From assembly GCF_013410655.1 (NCBI RefSeq), contig NZ_JACCFP010000001.1:3495501-3559500 (forward strand): a DNA stretch of 64,000 bases, in the 5' to 3' direction. The DNA is from Nocardioides thalensis. GTDB taxonomy: Bacteria > Actinomycetota > Actinomycetes > Propionibacteriales > Nocardioidaceae. This document shows positions 18,113 to 26,607 of the stretch, piece after piece; position 1 is the first letter of the stretch; every line of letters begins with the position of its first letter. A program made the position numbers and the translations under genes. Below the pieces are notes generated by a model. The model worked only from the letters and a program-made list of their open reading frames with translations. It made no database searches and was not told the DNA's origin.

Positions 18113-19810
18113 GTGGACGCAGAGCCCGCCGCCCCCCGGCCCGCCATCGTGCTCGTCTCCGAGGAGCGGTGCGAGTTCCTCCGCGACGAGTTCGGTCGCT
18201 ACGCGCGTGACTACGAGATCGGTACGGCGACCTCGGCCGCCGACGCCGAGGCGCTCGCGAAGGAGCTGACCGCCGCCGGACACCAGATCGCCCTGTTCGT
18301 CACCGAGTCGCGGCTGCCGGACGGCCCGATCCTCGCGGCCCTGCACCGGCTGCGGGTCGCCGTACCGACCGCCCGGCGCCTGATCGCCGCCCACTGGGAC
18401 CACTTCCTCGCCGACGCCGACGAGCTGCGCAGCGGCATGGTCACCGGGAAGTACGACGCCTACCTGCTCATGCCGCGCGGCGTCCGCGACGAGGAGTTCC
18501 ACGGCGCCGTGTGCGAGCTGCTCTCCGACTGGGGCTCGACCGTCGGGGCGCCGGTCGTGACGCCCGCCGAGATCGTCGGGACGCCCGACGACCTCGTGGT
18601 GCGCGAGATCCGCGACTACCTCGAGCGGATCGGGCTGGCCTCGGGCCTGCACGCTCCCGACTCGCCCGCTGGGCAGGCGCTGATCGCGCGCTGGCGCGAG
18701 GAGCAGGGCAGCGAGCCGAGGCTGCCGCTGTTCCTCAGCTCGCGCAACGGCCTCAGCACGCCCGCCGGCGCGCGTGACGTCGCCACCGCTCTCTACGGCC
18801 GCCCCGACTCGCTCGACCCCGAGGGAGCCCACACCGTCGTCGACGTCTGCATCGTCGGGGCCGGGCCGGCAGGCCTCGCGGCGTCCGTCTACGCGGCCTC
18901 CGAGGGCCTGATGACGGTGACCGTCGAGTCCGACGCCATCGGCGGCCAGGCGGGCACCAGCTCGATGATCCGCAACTACCTCGGCTTCCCGCGCGGCGTC
19001 TCCGGGATGCGGCTCGCGCAGCGGGCGCGGATCCAGGCGCTGCGGTTCGGCACCCGCTTCTTCACCGGCTGGGAGGTCGAGAGCCTCACCCCCGGCGCCG
19101 ACGGCGCGCCCCACACGGTGCACACCGCCGGCGGCGACGTCCGCGCCCGGGCCGTCGTGCTCGCCACCGGCGTCACCTACCGCAAGCTCGGCGTCGACCC
19201 CCTCGAGGCGTTGGTCGGCCGCGGCGTCTACTACGGCAGCGCGATGTCGGTCGCCCGCGAGATGGAGGGCGGAGACGTCGTGGTCGTCGGCGGCGGCAAC
19301 TCCGCCGGGCAGGCCGCGCTGCACCTGGCCCGCTTCGCGCGGTCGGTGACGATCGCCGTACGGCGCGAGGGCCTCGAGGCGACCATGTCGACGTACCTGA
19401 TCAAGGAGATCAGCTACCACCACCGGGTGTCGGTGCGGCCGTTCACCGAGGTGGTCGACGGCGGCGGCGACGGGCGGCTGGAGTGGCTGACGCTGCGCGA
19501 CCGCCGCGACGGCAGCCAGGACACGACCGCCGCGGCCGGGCTGTTCCTGCTGCTCGGTGCCGAGCCGCGCAGCGACTGGCTGCCCGACGGGATCGCGCGC
19601 GACGACAAGGGGTACGTCCTCACCGGGCGCTCGGTTCCGGCCGAGACGTGGGTCGACGGCGTGCCGCCCCCGAGCCTGTGCACGACCGTTCCCGGCATCT
19701 TCGCCGTCGGCGACATCCGCTCGGGCTCGATGAAGCGGGTGGCCACCGCCAGCGGCGAGGGGGCGGGCGTCGTACCGCTCGTGCACGCCCACCTCGGCGG
19801 CACGGGCTGA
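18113..19810 (+). CDS. Pseudo-receiver/thioredoxin-reductase-like FAD oxidoreductase fusion
   Basis: 565 residues. Residues 1-140 look like a response-regulator receiver (PAIVLVSEERCEFLRDEF, then LFVTESRLPDG, LLMPRGV). The phospho-acceptor Asp of the usual LLDxxLPxxDG is not where expected and the conserved Lys of KPF is absent, so it is probably a degenerate receiver. Residues about 235-565 are thioredoxin-reductase-like: FAD site CIVGAGPAGLAASVYAA, GGQAGTSSMIRNYLGF, NAD(P)H site VVVVGGGNSAGQAAL, ATGVTYR and FAVGDIRSGSMKRV. The redox pair CxxC that should follow RGVYY is replaced by GSAMS, so it cannot reduce thioredoxin in the usual way. GTG 18113 follows a -10-like CATACT by 7 bp. Confidence 0.83.
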   Translation: MDAEPAAPRPAIVLVSEERCEFLRDEFGRYARDYEIGTATSAADAEALAKELTAAGHQIALFVTESRLPDGPILAALHRLRVAVPTARRLIAAHWDHFLADADELRSGMVTGKYDAYLLMPRGVRDEEFHGAVCELLSDWGSTVGAPVVTPAEIVGTPDDLVVREIRDYLERIGLASGLHAPDSPAGQALIARWREEQGSEPRLPLFLSSRNGLSTPAGARDVATALYGRPDSLDPEGAHTVVDVCIVGAGPAGLAASVYAASEGLMTVTVESDAIGGQAGTSSMIRNYLGFPRGVSGMRLAQRARIQALRFGTRFFTGWEVESLTPGADGAPHTVHTAGGDVRARAVVLATGVTYRKLGVDPLEALVGRGVYYGSAMSVAREMEGGDVVVVGGGNSAGQAALHLARFARSVTIAVRREGLEATMSTYLIKEISYHHRVSVRPFTEVVDGGGDGRLEWLTLRDRRDGSQDTTAAAGLFLLLGAEPRSDWLPDGIARDDKGYVLTGRSVPAETWVDGVPPPSLCTTVPGIFAVGDIRSGSMKRVATASGEGAGVVPLVHAHLGGTG

Positions 19811-19816
19811 CCGACG

Positions 19817-20155
19817 TCAGAGGGTGGCGGTGGTCGTCGCCAGCACCCCGGCCAGCTCGCCGACGTCGACGGACTGCCCCTCGCGGAACTCGGCCGCCTT
19901 GCGGTCGCCCTTGCCGAGCGAGCGCCAGCCGTCGCCGTCCACCTCGGTGGCGTTGAAGACCATGAAGGTGACCTTGTCCTTGGCGTTGTGGATCACGGCC
20001 GCGTAGTGGCCGTCCTTGAGGAAGTGCGGCTTGCCGTACTGCAGCCGCTCCTCCACGCCGGGCACCGCCGCGTGCACGAGCTCGCGCAGCTGCTCGCCCA
20101 CGTCGCGCTGCCACGGCTGCGCCTTGGTGAAGTAGTCGGTGATGACGTCGGACAT
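19817..20155 (-). CDS. DUF1801 protein
   Basis: 112 residues starting [29 protein letters not shown], a DUF1801 (YdhG-like) fold that also includes iron-chaperone-like relatives. Core [18 protein letters not shown] followed by KVTFMVFN. Cytosolic, function unknown. ATG at 20155 is chosen because AGGAGC lies 8 bp upstream. It converges with the FAD-oxidoreductase fusion 6 bp away. Confidence 0.78.
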   Translation of the reverse strand: MSDVITDYFTKAQPWQRDVGEQLRELVHAAVPGVEERLQYGKPHFLKDGHYAAVIHNAKDKVTFMVFNATEVDGDGWRSLGKGDRKAAEFREGQSVDVGELAGVLATTTATL

Positions 20156-20273
20156 CGTGTGCTCCTGAGGTCGGGGTGCGGCCGGGGTGGCCGCCTCACC
20201 CCCCACGTCGAACGGCGGTTGCCGGATTCGACACCCGGCCGCGCCCGTTCTCATCGGTGTCGCCGGGATCAAA

Positions 20274-20279
20274 TAGGGT
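20274..20279 (+). promoter_or_regulatory. -10 hexamer of xseA, leaderless
   Basis: TAGGGT lies 7 bp upstream of the xseA GTG at 20287, which has no Shine-Dalgarno. This is the expected layout for a leaderless actinobacterial transcript. Confidence 0.45.
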
Positions 20280-20286
20280 CACCCGC

Positions 20287-21513
20287 GTGGCCATGGAGAC
20301 CTCCCTCGAGAAGCCGGCACCCGTCCGGCAGGTCGCCAACGCCATCTCCGGCTGGATCGACAAGCTCGGCGCGATCTGGGTCGAGGGCCAGGTCGCCCAG
20401 GTCAACCGGCGGCCCGGCGTCGGCACCGTCTTCCTCACCCTGCGCGACTCCGTCGCCGACATCTCGATCACCGTCACCTGCTCCCGGGTGCTCTTCGACA
20501 GCCTGCCGACGCCCGTGACCGAGGGCGCGAGCGTCGTCATCCACGCCAAGCCGTCGTTCTACGCCAACCGCGGCACGCTCTCGCTCTACGCCCGCGACAT
20601 CCGGATGGTCGGCCTCGGCGAGCTGCTCGCCCGGCTCGAGCAGCGACGCCAGCTGTTAGCGGCCGAGGGCCTGTTCAGCGCGGCCCGCAAGCGGTCGTTG
20701 CCGTTCCTGCCGGCCACGATCGGCCTGGTCACGGCGCCCGGCTCGGCCGCCGAGCGCGACGTCGTCGACAACGCCTCGCGTCGCTGGCCGGGCGTCGTCT
20801 TCCAGACGCGGTACGCCGCGATGCAGGGCCCGCGCTCCGCGGCCGAGGTGATCGAGGCCGTACGCCGGCTCGACGCCGACGAGTCGGTCGACGTCATCGT
20901 CGTCGCGCGGGGCGGCGGCTCGGTCGAGGACCTGCTGCCGTTCTCCGACGAGGGCCTGATCCGGGTGGTCGCGGCGGTCCGGACGCCGGTGGTCTCCGCG
21001 ATCGGCCACGAGCCCGACCAGCCGCTGCTCGACCTGGTCGCCGACGTGCGCGCGTCCACGCCCACCGACGCCGCGAAGCTGATCGTCCCCGACGTGGTCA
21101 GCGAGAGCTCGGGCGTCGCGCAGGCACGCGACCGGCTGCGTCGCGCCCTCGAGGCCTGGCTGGCCCGTGAGCAGGCCGGGCTCGACGCGCTCCGCTCGCG
21201 ACCGGCGCTCGCCGACCCGCGCTCGCTGCTCGACCAGCGCGACGACGAGCTGCTCGGCCTCCGCGAGCGCATGCGCCGCACGCTCGGCCACCGGCTCGAC
21301 CGGGCCGCCGACGACATCGACCACCACCGCGCCCGGGCGCGGGCGCTCTCGCCGCTCGCGACGCTGCGCCGCGGCTACGCCGTACTCCAGGACGCCGACG
21401 GGCACGTCGTCACGTCCGTCGCCGGGGTCGGCGACGGCGCACCCCTGCGCGTGCGCGTCGCCGACGGCCGGATCCACGTGACCACCACCAGCACCGAGGA
21501 GATCGATGTCTGA
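20287..21513 (+). CDS. xseA: Exodeoxyribonuclease VII large subunit
   Basis: 408 residues. With XseB it forms exonuclease VII, which degrades single-stranded DNA in both directions into oligonucleotides. An N-terminal OB fold covers about 1-100. The catalytic region has [12 protein letters not shown] (near 148), [18 protein letters not shown] (near 205) and SAIGHEPDQ (near 239), then a long helical arm (270-360) and [11 protein letters not shown] at 20287 is preferred, with a leaderless -10 just upstream; ATG at 20293 is the alternative. xseB overlaps its end by 8 nt. Confidence 0.94.
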   Translation: MAMETSLEKPAPVRQVANAISGWIDKLGAIWVEGQVAQVNRRPGVGTVFLTLRDSVADISITVTCSRVLFDSLPTPVTEGASVVIHAKPSFYANRGTLSLYARDIRMVGLGELLARLEQRRQLLAAEGLFSAARKRSLPFLPATIGLVTAPGSAAERDVVDNASRRWPGVVFQTRYAAMQGPRSAAEVIEAVRRLDADESVDVIVVARGGGSVEDLLPFSDEGLIRVVAAVRTPVVSAIGHEPDQPLLDLVADVRASTPTDAAKLIVPDVVSESSGVAQARDRLRRALEAWLAREQAGLDALRSRPALADPRSLLDQRDDELLGLRERMRRTLGHRLDRAADDIDHHRARARALSPLATLRRGYAVLQDADGHVVTSVAGVGDGAPLRVRVADGRIHVTTTSTEEIDV

Positions 21514-21727
21514 GCAGACCGACGACGAGCGACCGTCCTACGAAGCGGCCCGCGAGGAGCTGGTCGAGGTGGTCCGCCAGCTCGAGGCCGGCGGGACCTC
21601 CCTCGAGGAGTCGCTCGCGCTGTGGGAGCGGGGCGAGAAGCTGGCGACGATCTGCCAGGAGTGGCTCGACGGCGCGCGCGAGCGGCTCGACGCGGTGATC
21701 GAGGCCGACGACGGAGCAGAGGACTGA
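21506..21727 (+). CDS. xseB: Exodeoxyribonuclease VII small subunit
   Basis: 73 residues, normal for XseB. Core [15 protein letters not shown], then [15 protein letters not shown], the helical hairpin that binds the XseA arm. The ATG lies 8 nt inside the end of xseA, so the two subunits are made together. It converges with the DUF4245 gene, 12 bp apart. Confidence 0.94.
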   Translation: MSEQTDDERPSYEAAREELVEVVRQLEAGGTSLEESLALWERGEKLATICQEWLDGARERLDAVIEADDGAED

Positions 21728-21739
21728 CGAGCGGACTGG

Positions 21740-22345
21740 CTAGCCGTCGACCGGCTCGGTCGTCAGCAGCTCCATCACGCGCTGCAGCTCCGCAGCGGAC
21801 GCGGACCCGTAGACGATGACCGTCTCGGCGCGGCGGCCGGCGCCCAGCTCGGCGACGTACGCCGTGTCGCCGCCCTCGTCGGTCCAGGTCTGCCACTCCG
21901 GGGCGACCGAGTCGACCTCGATCGACTCGCCCTCGACGAGCTTGTCGGGGTCCTCCTCCACGTACTGGGTCAGCAGCCCGGTCGCCGAGACCCCCGCGGC
22001 CTGCCGGATCCCGATGAACGCGTCCTCGTCGTCGCGCAGCAGGTCGAGCTCGAAGCCGCCGCCCTCCTCGACCGGGACGATCGCCTCCGTCGCGATCCAG
22101 CCGTCGGGCAGCGAGGCCGGGTAGACCGGCTCCTCCCCCGCCTGCTGGAGACCCGAGACGACGTCGAGGTAATCGACCTCCTCCGGGTCGATCTCGAGGT
22201 CGTTGCGGAACAGCCCCAGCACCCACATCACCACGACGACCGCGACCGCGGTCAGCACGAGGGCGGCGACGAGGCCACCGGCGGAGCGCTGGTACTTGCC
22301 GGGCCGGCCCGTCGGCTCCTGCGGCTGGGTGGTCGTCTCGCTCAT
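21740..22345 (-). CDS. DUF4245 membrane-anchored protein
   Basis: 201 residues: a short cytosolic N-terminus, one transmembrane helix (about 25-45, VAALVLTAVAVVVVMWVLGLF) and an outside domain with the DUF4245 features (PEEVDYLDVV, YPASLPDGW, VIVYGSASAAELQRVM). An actinobacteria-specific family of unknown function, often near glpX/fumarase or xse genes as here. ATG at 22345 is chosen as the family N-terminus; GGATGGGGAC upstream is a weak ribosome site. Confidence 0.8.
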   Translation of the reverse strand: MSETTTQPQEPTGRPGKYQRSAGGLVAALVLTAVAVVVVMWVLGLFRNDLEIDPEEVDYLDVVSGLQQAGEEPVYPASLPDGWIATEAIVPVEEGGGFELDLLRDDEDAFIGIRQAAGVSATGLLTQYVEEDPDKLVEGESIEVDSVAPEWQTWTDEGGDTAYVAELGAGRRAETVIVYGSASAAELQRVMELLTTEPVDG

Positions 22346-22454
22346 GACGTCCCCATCCTCCCAGACGAGCGCGGACCACCCGGAAGCGGCAGGCGTGGGT
22401 CGCAGATGCGGTAACTCTCGTGACTTTTTGGCGCAGGTGCGGCAGGCTTCCAGC

Positions 22455-22853
22455 GTGAGCAAGTACCGGATTGCCGAAGCCGCCGACGTGCTCGGCGTCA
22501 GCTCCGACACGGTGCGCCGCTGGGTCGACGCCGGTCGCCTGGAGGCGACGACCGAGGGCGGTCGCACGGTCGTCGACGGCCCGGCGCTCGCCGAGCTGGC
22601 GGCGTCGCTGGTCGACGAGGCCGACCGCGAGCGCACGCGTGCCGGATCGGTCAGCGCGCGCAACCGGATGTCCGGCATCGTCACGCGGGTCACGAAGGAC
22701 ACGGTGATGGCGCAGATCGAGATGGTCTGCGGGCCCTACCGGATCGTCTCGCTGATGAGCGCCGAGGCCGCGACCGAGCTCGGGCTGGAGCCGGGGGTCC
22801 GCGCGATCGCGTCGGTGAAGTCGACGTCGGTCGTGGTGGAGCGTCCGCGATGA
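22455..22853 (+). CDS. HTH-TOBE molybdate-responsive regulator
   Basis: 132 residues. Residues 1-50 are a MerR/excisionase-type helix-turn-helix (YRIAEAADVLGVSSDTVRRW). Residues about 65-132 form a TOBE/Mop molybdate-binding domain (ARNRMSGIVTRV, then ALASVKSTS-like AIASVKSTSVVVERP). This is a short one-component analogue of ModE: molybdate binding would alter DNA binding. It is first in the modABC cassette and overlaps modA by 4 nt, so it most likely regulates molybdate uptake. A CAGGCT hexamer (22443-22448) lies exactly 6 bp before the GTG, with GTGACT 17 bp further upstream, a leaderless promoter. Confidence 0.83.
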   Translation: MSKYRIAEAADVLGVSSDTVRRWVDAGRLEATTEGGRTVVDGPALAELAASLVDEADRERTRAGSVSARNRMSGIVTRVTKDTVMAQIEMVCGPYRIVSLMSAEAATELGLEPGVRAIASVKSTSVVVERPR

Positions 22854-23632
22854 GGCGTACGGCGGCCGCGGCCGCCGCCGCGCTCCTGCTCCTGCCCGCC
22901 GGCTGCGGCTGGGGCGGCACCGATGGCGACGGCGACGAGGGGACGACCCTCACCGTGCTGGCGGCGTCGTCGCTGACCGACGTGTTCGAGGAGCTCGCCG
23001 CGGACTTCGAGGCGGAGCACGAGGGCGTCGACGTGGAGCTGGTGTTCGGCTCGAGCACCGATCTCGCCGAGCAGGCCGCCGACGGGGCGCCGGTCGACGT
23101 GCTGGCCACCGCCGACCGGGAGTCGATGACGATCGCCGTCGAGGCGGGGGCCATCGGCAACTACGGGCCCTTCGCGTCCAACGAGCTCGTCCTGGTGACC
23201 CCGGACGCCAACCCGGCGGGGATCACGTCGCTCGACGACCTCGACGGCGCGACCTGGGTCCGGTGCGCCGACGAGGCACCGTGCGGGAAGGTCGCGGTCG
23301 CCGTACTCGCGGCGAACGACTTCGACGCCGAGCCGGCGAGCCTCGAGGAGGACGCGCGGACAACGCTCGACAAGGTCGTCGCCGGAGAGGCCGACGCGGC
23401 GCTCGTCTACGCGAGCGACGCCCGGTCGGCGGGCGACGACGTGACGACGGTGCGGATCCCGGGGAGCGCCCAGCACCGCGCGACCTACCTGATCGGCACG
23501 CCGACGGTCATGGTCGCCGACGAGGACGCGAGCCCTGGCGGCGGGGAGCTGCTCGCCCAGGAGTTCCTGCTGCTCGTGCTGGGCGAGACCGGACGGGCGG
23601 TGCTCGCCGACGCGGGCTTCGGCCTGCCATGA
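22850..23632 (+). CDS. modA: Molybdate ABC transporter substrate-binding lipoprotein
   Basis: 260 residues. A lipoprotein signal peptide ends at LPAGC (Cys19), so the protein is lipid-anchored outside. ModA features: TLTVLAASSLTDVFEELA near 32, VFGSSTDLAEQ, DVLATADRESM and DAALVYASDA near 180. It captures molybdate (or tungstate) and hands it to ModB/ModC. ATGA overlaps link it to the regulator before it and to modB after it. Confidence 0.93.
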   Translation: MRRTAAAAAAALLLLPAGCGWGGTDGDGDEGTTLTVLAASSLTDVFEELAADFEAEHEGVDVELVFGSSTDLAEQAADGAPVDVLATADRESMTIAVEAGAIGNYGPFASNELVLVTPDANPAGITSLDDLDGATWVRCADEAPCGKVAVAVLAANDFDAEPASLEEDARTTLDKVVAGEADAALVYASDARSAGDDVTTVRIPGSAQHRATYLIGTPTVMVADEDASPGGGELLAQEFLLLVLGETGRAVLADAGFGLP

Positions 23633-24423
23633 CCCGCGACCCGCTCGGCCGGGCGCCGGTCGCGCTCATGCTCCCGGCGGCGCTCGCGCTGGCGGTGCTC
23701 GTCGTACCCCTGCTGGCGATGGTCGCCGCCACCGACCTCGCCGCCCTGCCCGACCTGCTCGCCTCCGAGGCGCTGCGCGACGCCCTCTGGCTGTCGGTGG
23801 CGACCTCGACCGTCGCGATGCTCGCCTGCTGCCTGCTCGGGCTGCCGCTCGCATGGGTGCTGGCCCGGGTCGAGTTCCGCGGCCGCCGCATCGTCCGGGC
23901 CTTCGTGATCGTGCCGATGGTGCTGCCGCCGGTCGTGGCGGGCATCGCTCTGCGCACGGCGTTCGGCCGATCCGGGCTGCTCGGCGAGCCGATCCTCGAC
24001 GTCACCGGCTTCGCGTTCCCCTACACGACCTGGGGCGTCGTGCTGGCGCACGTCTTCGTCGCCCTGCCGTTCGTCGTGATCAGCATCGAGGGGGCGCTCC
24101 GCTCCGCGGGGGTGGAGTACGACGCCGCGGCCGCGACCCTGGGAGCGGGCCGTTGGCTCACCTTCCGCCGGGTGACCGTGCCCCTCGCACTGCCCGGCAT
24201 CGCCGCCGGGCTGGTGCTGGGCTGGGCCCGCTCGCTCGGCGAGTTCGGCGCGACGATCACGTTCAACGGCAACTACCCCGGCACCACCCAGACGATGCCG
24301 ACCCTGATCTACACCGAGCGCCAGGCCGACGCCGACGCCGCCCTCGCCCTGAGCCTGGTGATGCTCGTCGTCTCGGTCGGCGTCCTCGTCGCCCTCCGCG
24401 ACCGTTGGCTGGTGACCGCGTGA
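23629..24423 (+). CDS. modB: Molybdate ABC transporter permease
   Basis: 264 residues with about six transmembrane helices. The permease loop that docks with ModC is seen as EYDAAAATLGAGRWLTFRRV (near 165). The family C-terminal part has GWARSLGEFGATI followed by FNGNYPGTTQTMP. The ATG overlaps the modA stop by 4 nt. Unlike the earlier junctions, modC does not follow directly: a 142-bp gap with a large palindrome separates them. Confidence 0.93.
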   Translation: MTRDPLGRAPVALMLPAALALAVLVVPLLAMVAATDLAALPDLLASEALRDALWLSVATSTVAMLACCLLGLPLAWVLARVEFRGRRIVRAFVIVPMVLPPVVAGIALRTAFGRSGLLGEPILDVTGFAFPYTTWGVVLAHVFVALPFVVISIEGALRSAGVEYDAAAATLGAGRWLTFRRVTVPLALPGIAAGLVLGWARSLGEFGATITFNGNYPGTTQTMPTLIYTERQADADAALALSLVMLVVSVGVLVALRDRWLVTA

Positions 24424-24427
24424 CCGC

Positions 24428-24551
24428 CGAACCGGCACTCTTCGGTGCGCAAACTGGCACCTTTCGGGGTTCGAGTCGGCACGCTTGTCGACCGGACTGC
24501 CGGTTCGGACCCCGGACCCTGCCAGTTCGCGCACCGAAGTGTGCCCGTTCG
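24428..24551. repeat. 124-bp imperfect palindrome with 22-bp phased GGCAC units
   Basis: The gap between modB and modC is almost filled by one inverted repeat: 62-nt halves (24428-24489 and 24490-24551) agree at 48 of 62 positions. Inside each half the word GGCAC (TGCC in the mirrored half) recurs every 22 bp: starts at 24434, 24456, 24478, then TGCC at 24498, 24520, 24542. The outer units are best conserved (GGCAC-CTTCGGTGCGC, 20 of 22). No open frame of substance. It could be a regulatory array with sites on one helix face, a strong RNA hairpin before modC, or a small mobile palindrome. Confidence 0.85.
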
Positions 24552-24565
24552 ACAGGCACGAGGCG

Positions 24566-25555
24566 ATGAGGCTCGAGGCGCACGTGGTGGTCCCGGGGCG
24601 GCTGGACGCGGAGATCACGGCCGACCCGGGGGACGTGGTTGCGGTGGTGGGGCCCAACGGGGCGGGGAAGAGCACGCTGGTGCACGCGCTGGCCGGCCTG
24701 GTCCCGGCGAGTGGCCACGCGCGGCTCGGTGGGCGTGACCTCCTCCCACTCCCACCGCAGCAGCGGGGGGTGGGCGTGGTGTTCCAGGACCGGCGGCTGT
24801 TCCCACACCTCACCTCGGTCGACAACGTCGCCTTCGGGCTCCGGGCGAGGTCTCGTGACGGCCGCAAACGGCCTCCTCGACCTGCGGAGGCCCGGGCGGA
24901 GGCGCAGCGGACGCTCGACCGCCTCGGCGTGGGCCACCTGGGCGACCGCAAGCCCCGGAAGCTGTCCGGCGGGCAGGCCCAGCGGGTCGCCATCGCCCGC
25001 GCGCTCGTCACGGACCCCGACCTGCTGCTGCTCGACGAGCCGTTCACCGGGCTCGACGTCGGCGTCGCCGCCGAGCTGCGGATCGAGCTGGCGCAGCACC
25101 TGGCCGCGTTCCGCGGCGTCACCCTGCTGGTCACCCACGACGCCCTCGACGCGCTGACGCTTGCCACCCGGGTGGTCGTCCTGGACGAGGGCCGGGTCGT
25201 CCAGAGCGGTCCGCCCGACGAGGTCGCGGCACGCCCGCTCACCGAGCACGTGGCCCGCCTGGTCGGGCTCAACGTGGTGCGCCACGGCGACGAGCTGCGC
25301 GCGTTCCCGCCCGCGGCGGTCACGGTCTCGCGGCACCGGCCCGACGGATCGGCCCGCAACACGTGGTCCGGCACGGTGCGCAGCGCGGCGCCGCACGGCG
25401 ACGCCGTACGCCTCCAGGTGGCGACGGAGTCGCAGACCCTCCTGGCCGACGTGACGCCGGCGGCCACCCGCGAGCTCGCGCTCACCCCCGGCCAGGAGGT
25501 GTGGCTCGCGGTCAAGGAGACCGCGGTCACCCGCTATCCCACGGTTGAGCGGTGA
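24566..25555 (+). CDS. modC: Molybdate ABC transporter ATP-binding protein
   Basis: 329 residues. ATPase domain 1-225: Walker A GPNGAGKST near 33, Q-loop VFQDRRLFPHL near 78, signature LSGGQAQRVAIARAL near 133, Walker B DLLLLDEPFTGLD near 153, and switch His in LLVTHD near 187. The C-terminal TOBE/Mop part covers about 255-329 (WSGTVRSAAPHG, then VWLAVKETAVTRYP). ATG at 24566 is chosen because the ModC N-terminus (RLEAHVVVPGRLDAEI) begins there; a longer frame runs back into the palindrome. Only a weak ribosome site, AGGCG, precedes it. Confidence 0.93.
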   Translation: MRLEAHVVVPGRLDAEITADPGDVVAVVGPNGAGKSTLVHALAGLVPASGHARLGGRDLLPLPPQQRGVGVVFQDRRLFPHLTSVDNVAFGLRARSRDGRKRPPRPAEARAEAQRTLDRLGVGHLGDRKPRKLSGGQAQRVAIARALVTDPDLLLLDEPFTGLDVGVAAELRIELAQHLAAFRGVTLLVTHDALDALTLATRVVVLDEGRVVQSGPPDEVAARPLTEHVARLVGLNVVRHGDELRAFPPAAVTVSRHRPDGSARNTWSGTVRSAAPHGDAVRLQVATESQTLLADVTPAATRELALTPGQEVWLAVKETAVTRYPTVER

Positions 25556-25578
25556 ACGGCCCGACCGACCCGGCCGGA

Positions 25579-25584
25579 TAAGGT
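25579..25584 (+). promoter_or_regulatory. -10 hexamer of glpX, leaderless
   Basis: TAAGGT with exactly 6 bp to the glpX ATG at 25591 and no Shine-Dalgarno. This predicts transcription starting at the A of the start codon. Confidence 0.5.
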
Positions 25585-25590
25585 TCGCCC

Positions 25591-26607
25591 ATGAACGCGG
25601 ATGCTCTCGCCGTCCACCCGCCCGCTCCCGACCGGAACCTCGCGCTCGAGCTGGTGCGCGTCACCGAGGCCGCCGCCATGGCCGCCGGACGCTGGGTCGG
25701 CCGGGGTGACAAGAACGGCGCCGACGGCGTGGCCGTGCAGGCGATGCGGGTCATGATCTCGACGATCGGCATGAGCGGCACCGTCGTGATCGGCGAGGGC
25801 GAGAAGGACAACGCCCCGATGCTCTACAACGGCGAGCAGGTCGGCGACGGCACCGGCCCGGAGTGCGACGTCGCGGTCGACCCGATTGACGGCACCACGC
25901 TGACCGCCAAGGGCATGCCCAACGCAGTGTCGGTGCTCGCGGTGAGCCCGCGCGGCTCGATGTACGACCCGTCCGCGGTCTTCTACATGGAGAAGCTCGC
26001 GACCGGCCCCGAGGCCGCCGACGTCGTCGACATCCGCTACCCCGTCGCCGAGAACATCCACCAGGTCGCCAAGGCCAAGGGCTCCAACCCGGCCGACGTG
26101 ACCGTGGTCCTGCTCGACCGGCCCCGTCACGAGAAGCTCGTCGACGAGATCCGCGAGACCGGCGCGCGCATCAAGTTCATCTCCGACGGCGACGTCGCGG
26201 GCGCGATCATGGCCGCCCGCGCGGGCACCGGCGTCGACCTGATGCTCGGCATCGGCGGTACGCCGGAGGGCATCATTGCCGCCTGCGCGATGAAGGCGAT
26301 CGGCGGCATCATCCAGGGCCGCCTCTGGCCGACCGACGACGACGAGCGCCAGAAGGCCCTCGACGCCGGCCACAACCTCGACCCCGACCACGTGCTGACG
26401 ACCGACACCCTGGTCACCGGCGACGACTGCTTCTTCGTCGCGACCGGCATCACCGACGGCGAGCTGCTGAAGGGCGTCCGCTACCGCGGCGGCGGCGCGA
26501 TCACCGAGTCGCTGGTCATGCGCTCGCGCAGCGGCACGATCCGCACCATCACCTCCGAGCACCAGCTCCAGAAGCTACGCAGTTTCTCCTCGATCGACTT
26601 CGACTGA
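25591..26607 (+). CDS. glpX: Class II fructose-1,6-bisphosphatase
   Basis: 338 residues. It hydrolyses fructose-1,6-bisphosphate in gluconeogenesis; GlpX is the main FBPase of actinobacteria. Key motifs: [11 protein letters not shown] (near 70), metal-binding [13 protein letters not shown] (near 97), [17 protein letters not shown] (near 195) and [12 protein letters not shown] (near 222). Full length compared with the family. A leaderless start is predicted. The 3' end overlaps the convergent lipase gene by 33 nt. Confidence 0.96.
   Translation: MNADALAVHPPAPDRNLALELVRVTEAAAMAAGRWVGRGDKNGADGVAVQAMRVMISTIGMSGTVVIGEGEKDNAPMLYNGEQVGDGTGPECDVAVDPIDGTTLTAKGMPNAVSVLAVSPRGSMYDPSAVFYMEKLATGPEAADVVDIRYPVAENIHQVAKAKGSNPADVTVVLLDRPRHEKLVDEIRETGARIKFISDGDVAGAIMAARAGTGVDLMLGIGGTPEGIIAACAMKAIGGIIQGRLWPTDDDERQKALDAGHNLDPDHVLTTDTLVTGDDCFFVATGITDGELLKGVRYRGGGAITESLVMRSRSGTIRTITSEHQLQKLRSFSSIDFD

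Noticed and set aside
24461..24490. GGTTCGAGTC resembling a tRNA T-loop
   Set aside because: The neighbouring bases cannot form a T-stem, and no anticodon or acceptor stem is present. It is part of the phased palindrome.
24485..24565. Earlier in-frame start for modC
   Set aside because: The added residues are translated palindrome and lie before the normal ModC N-terminus.
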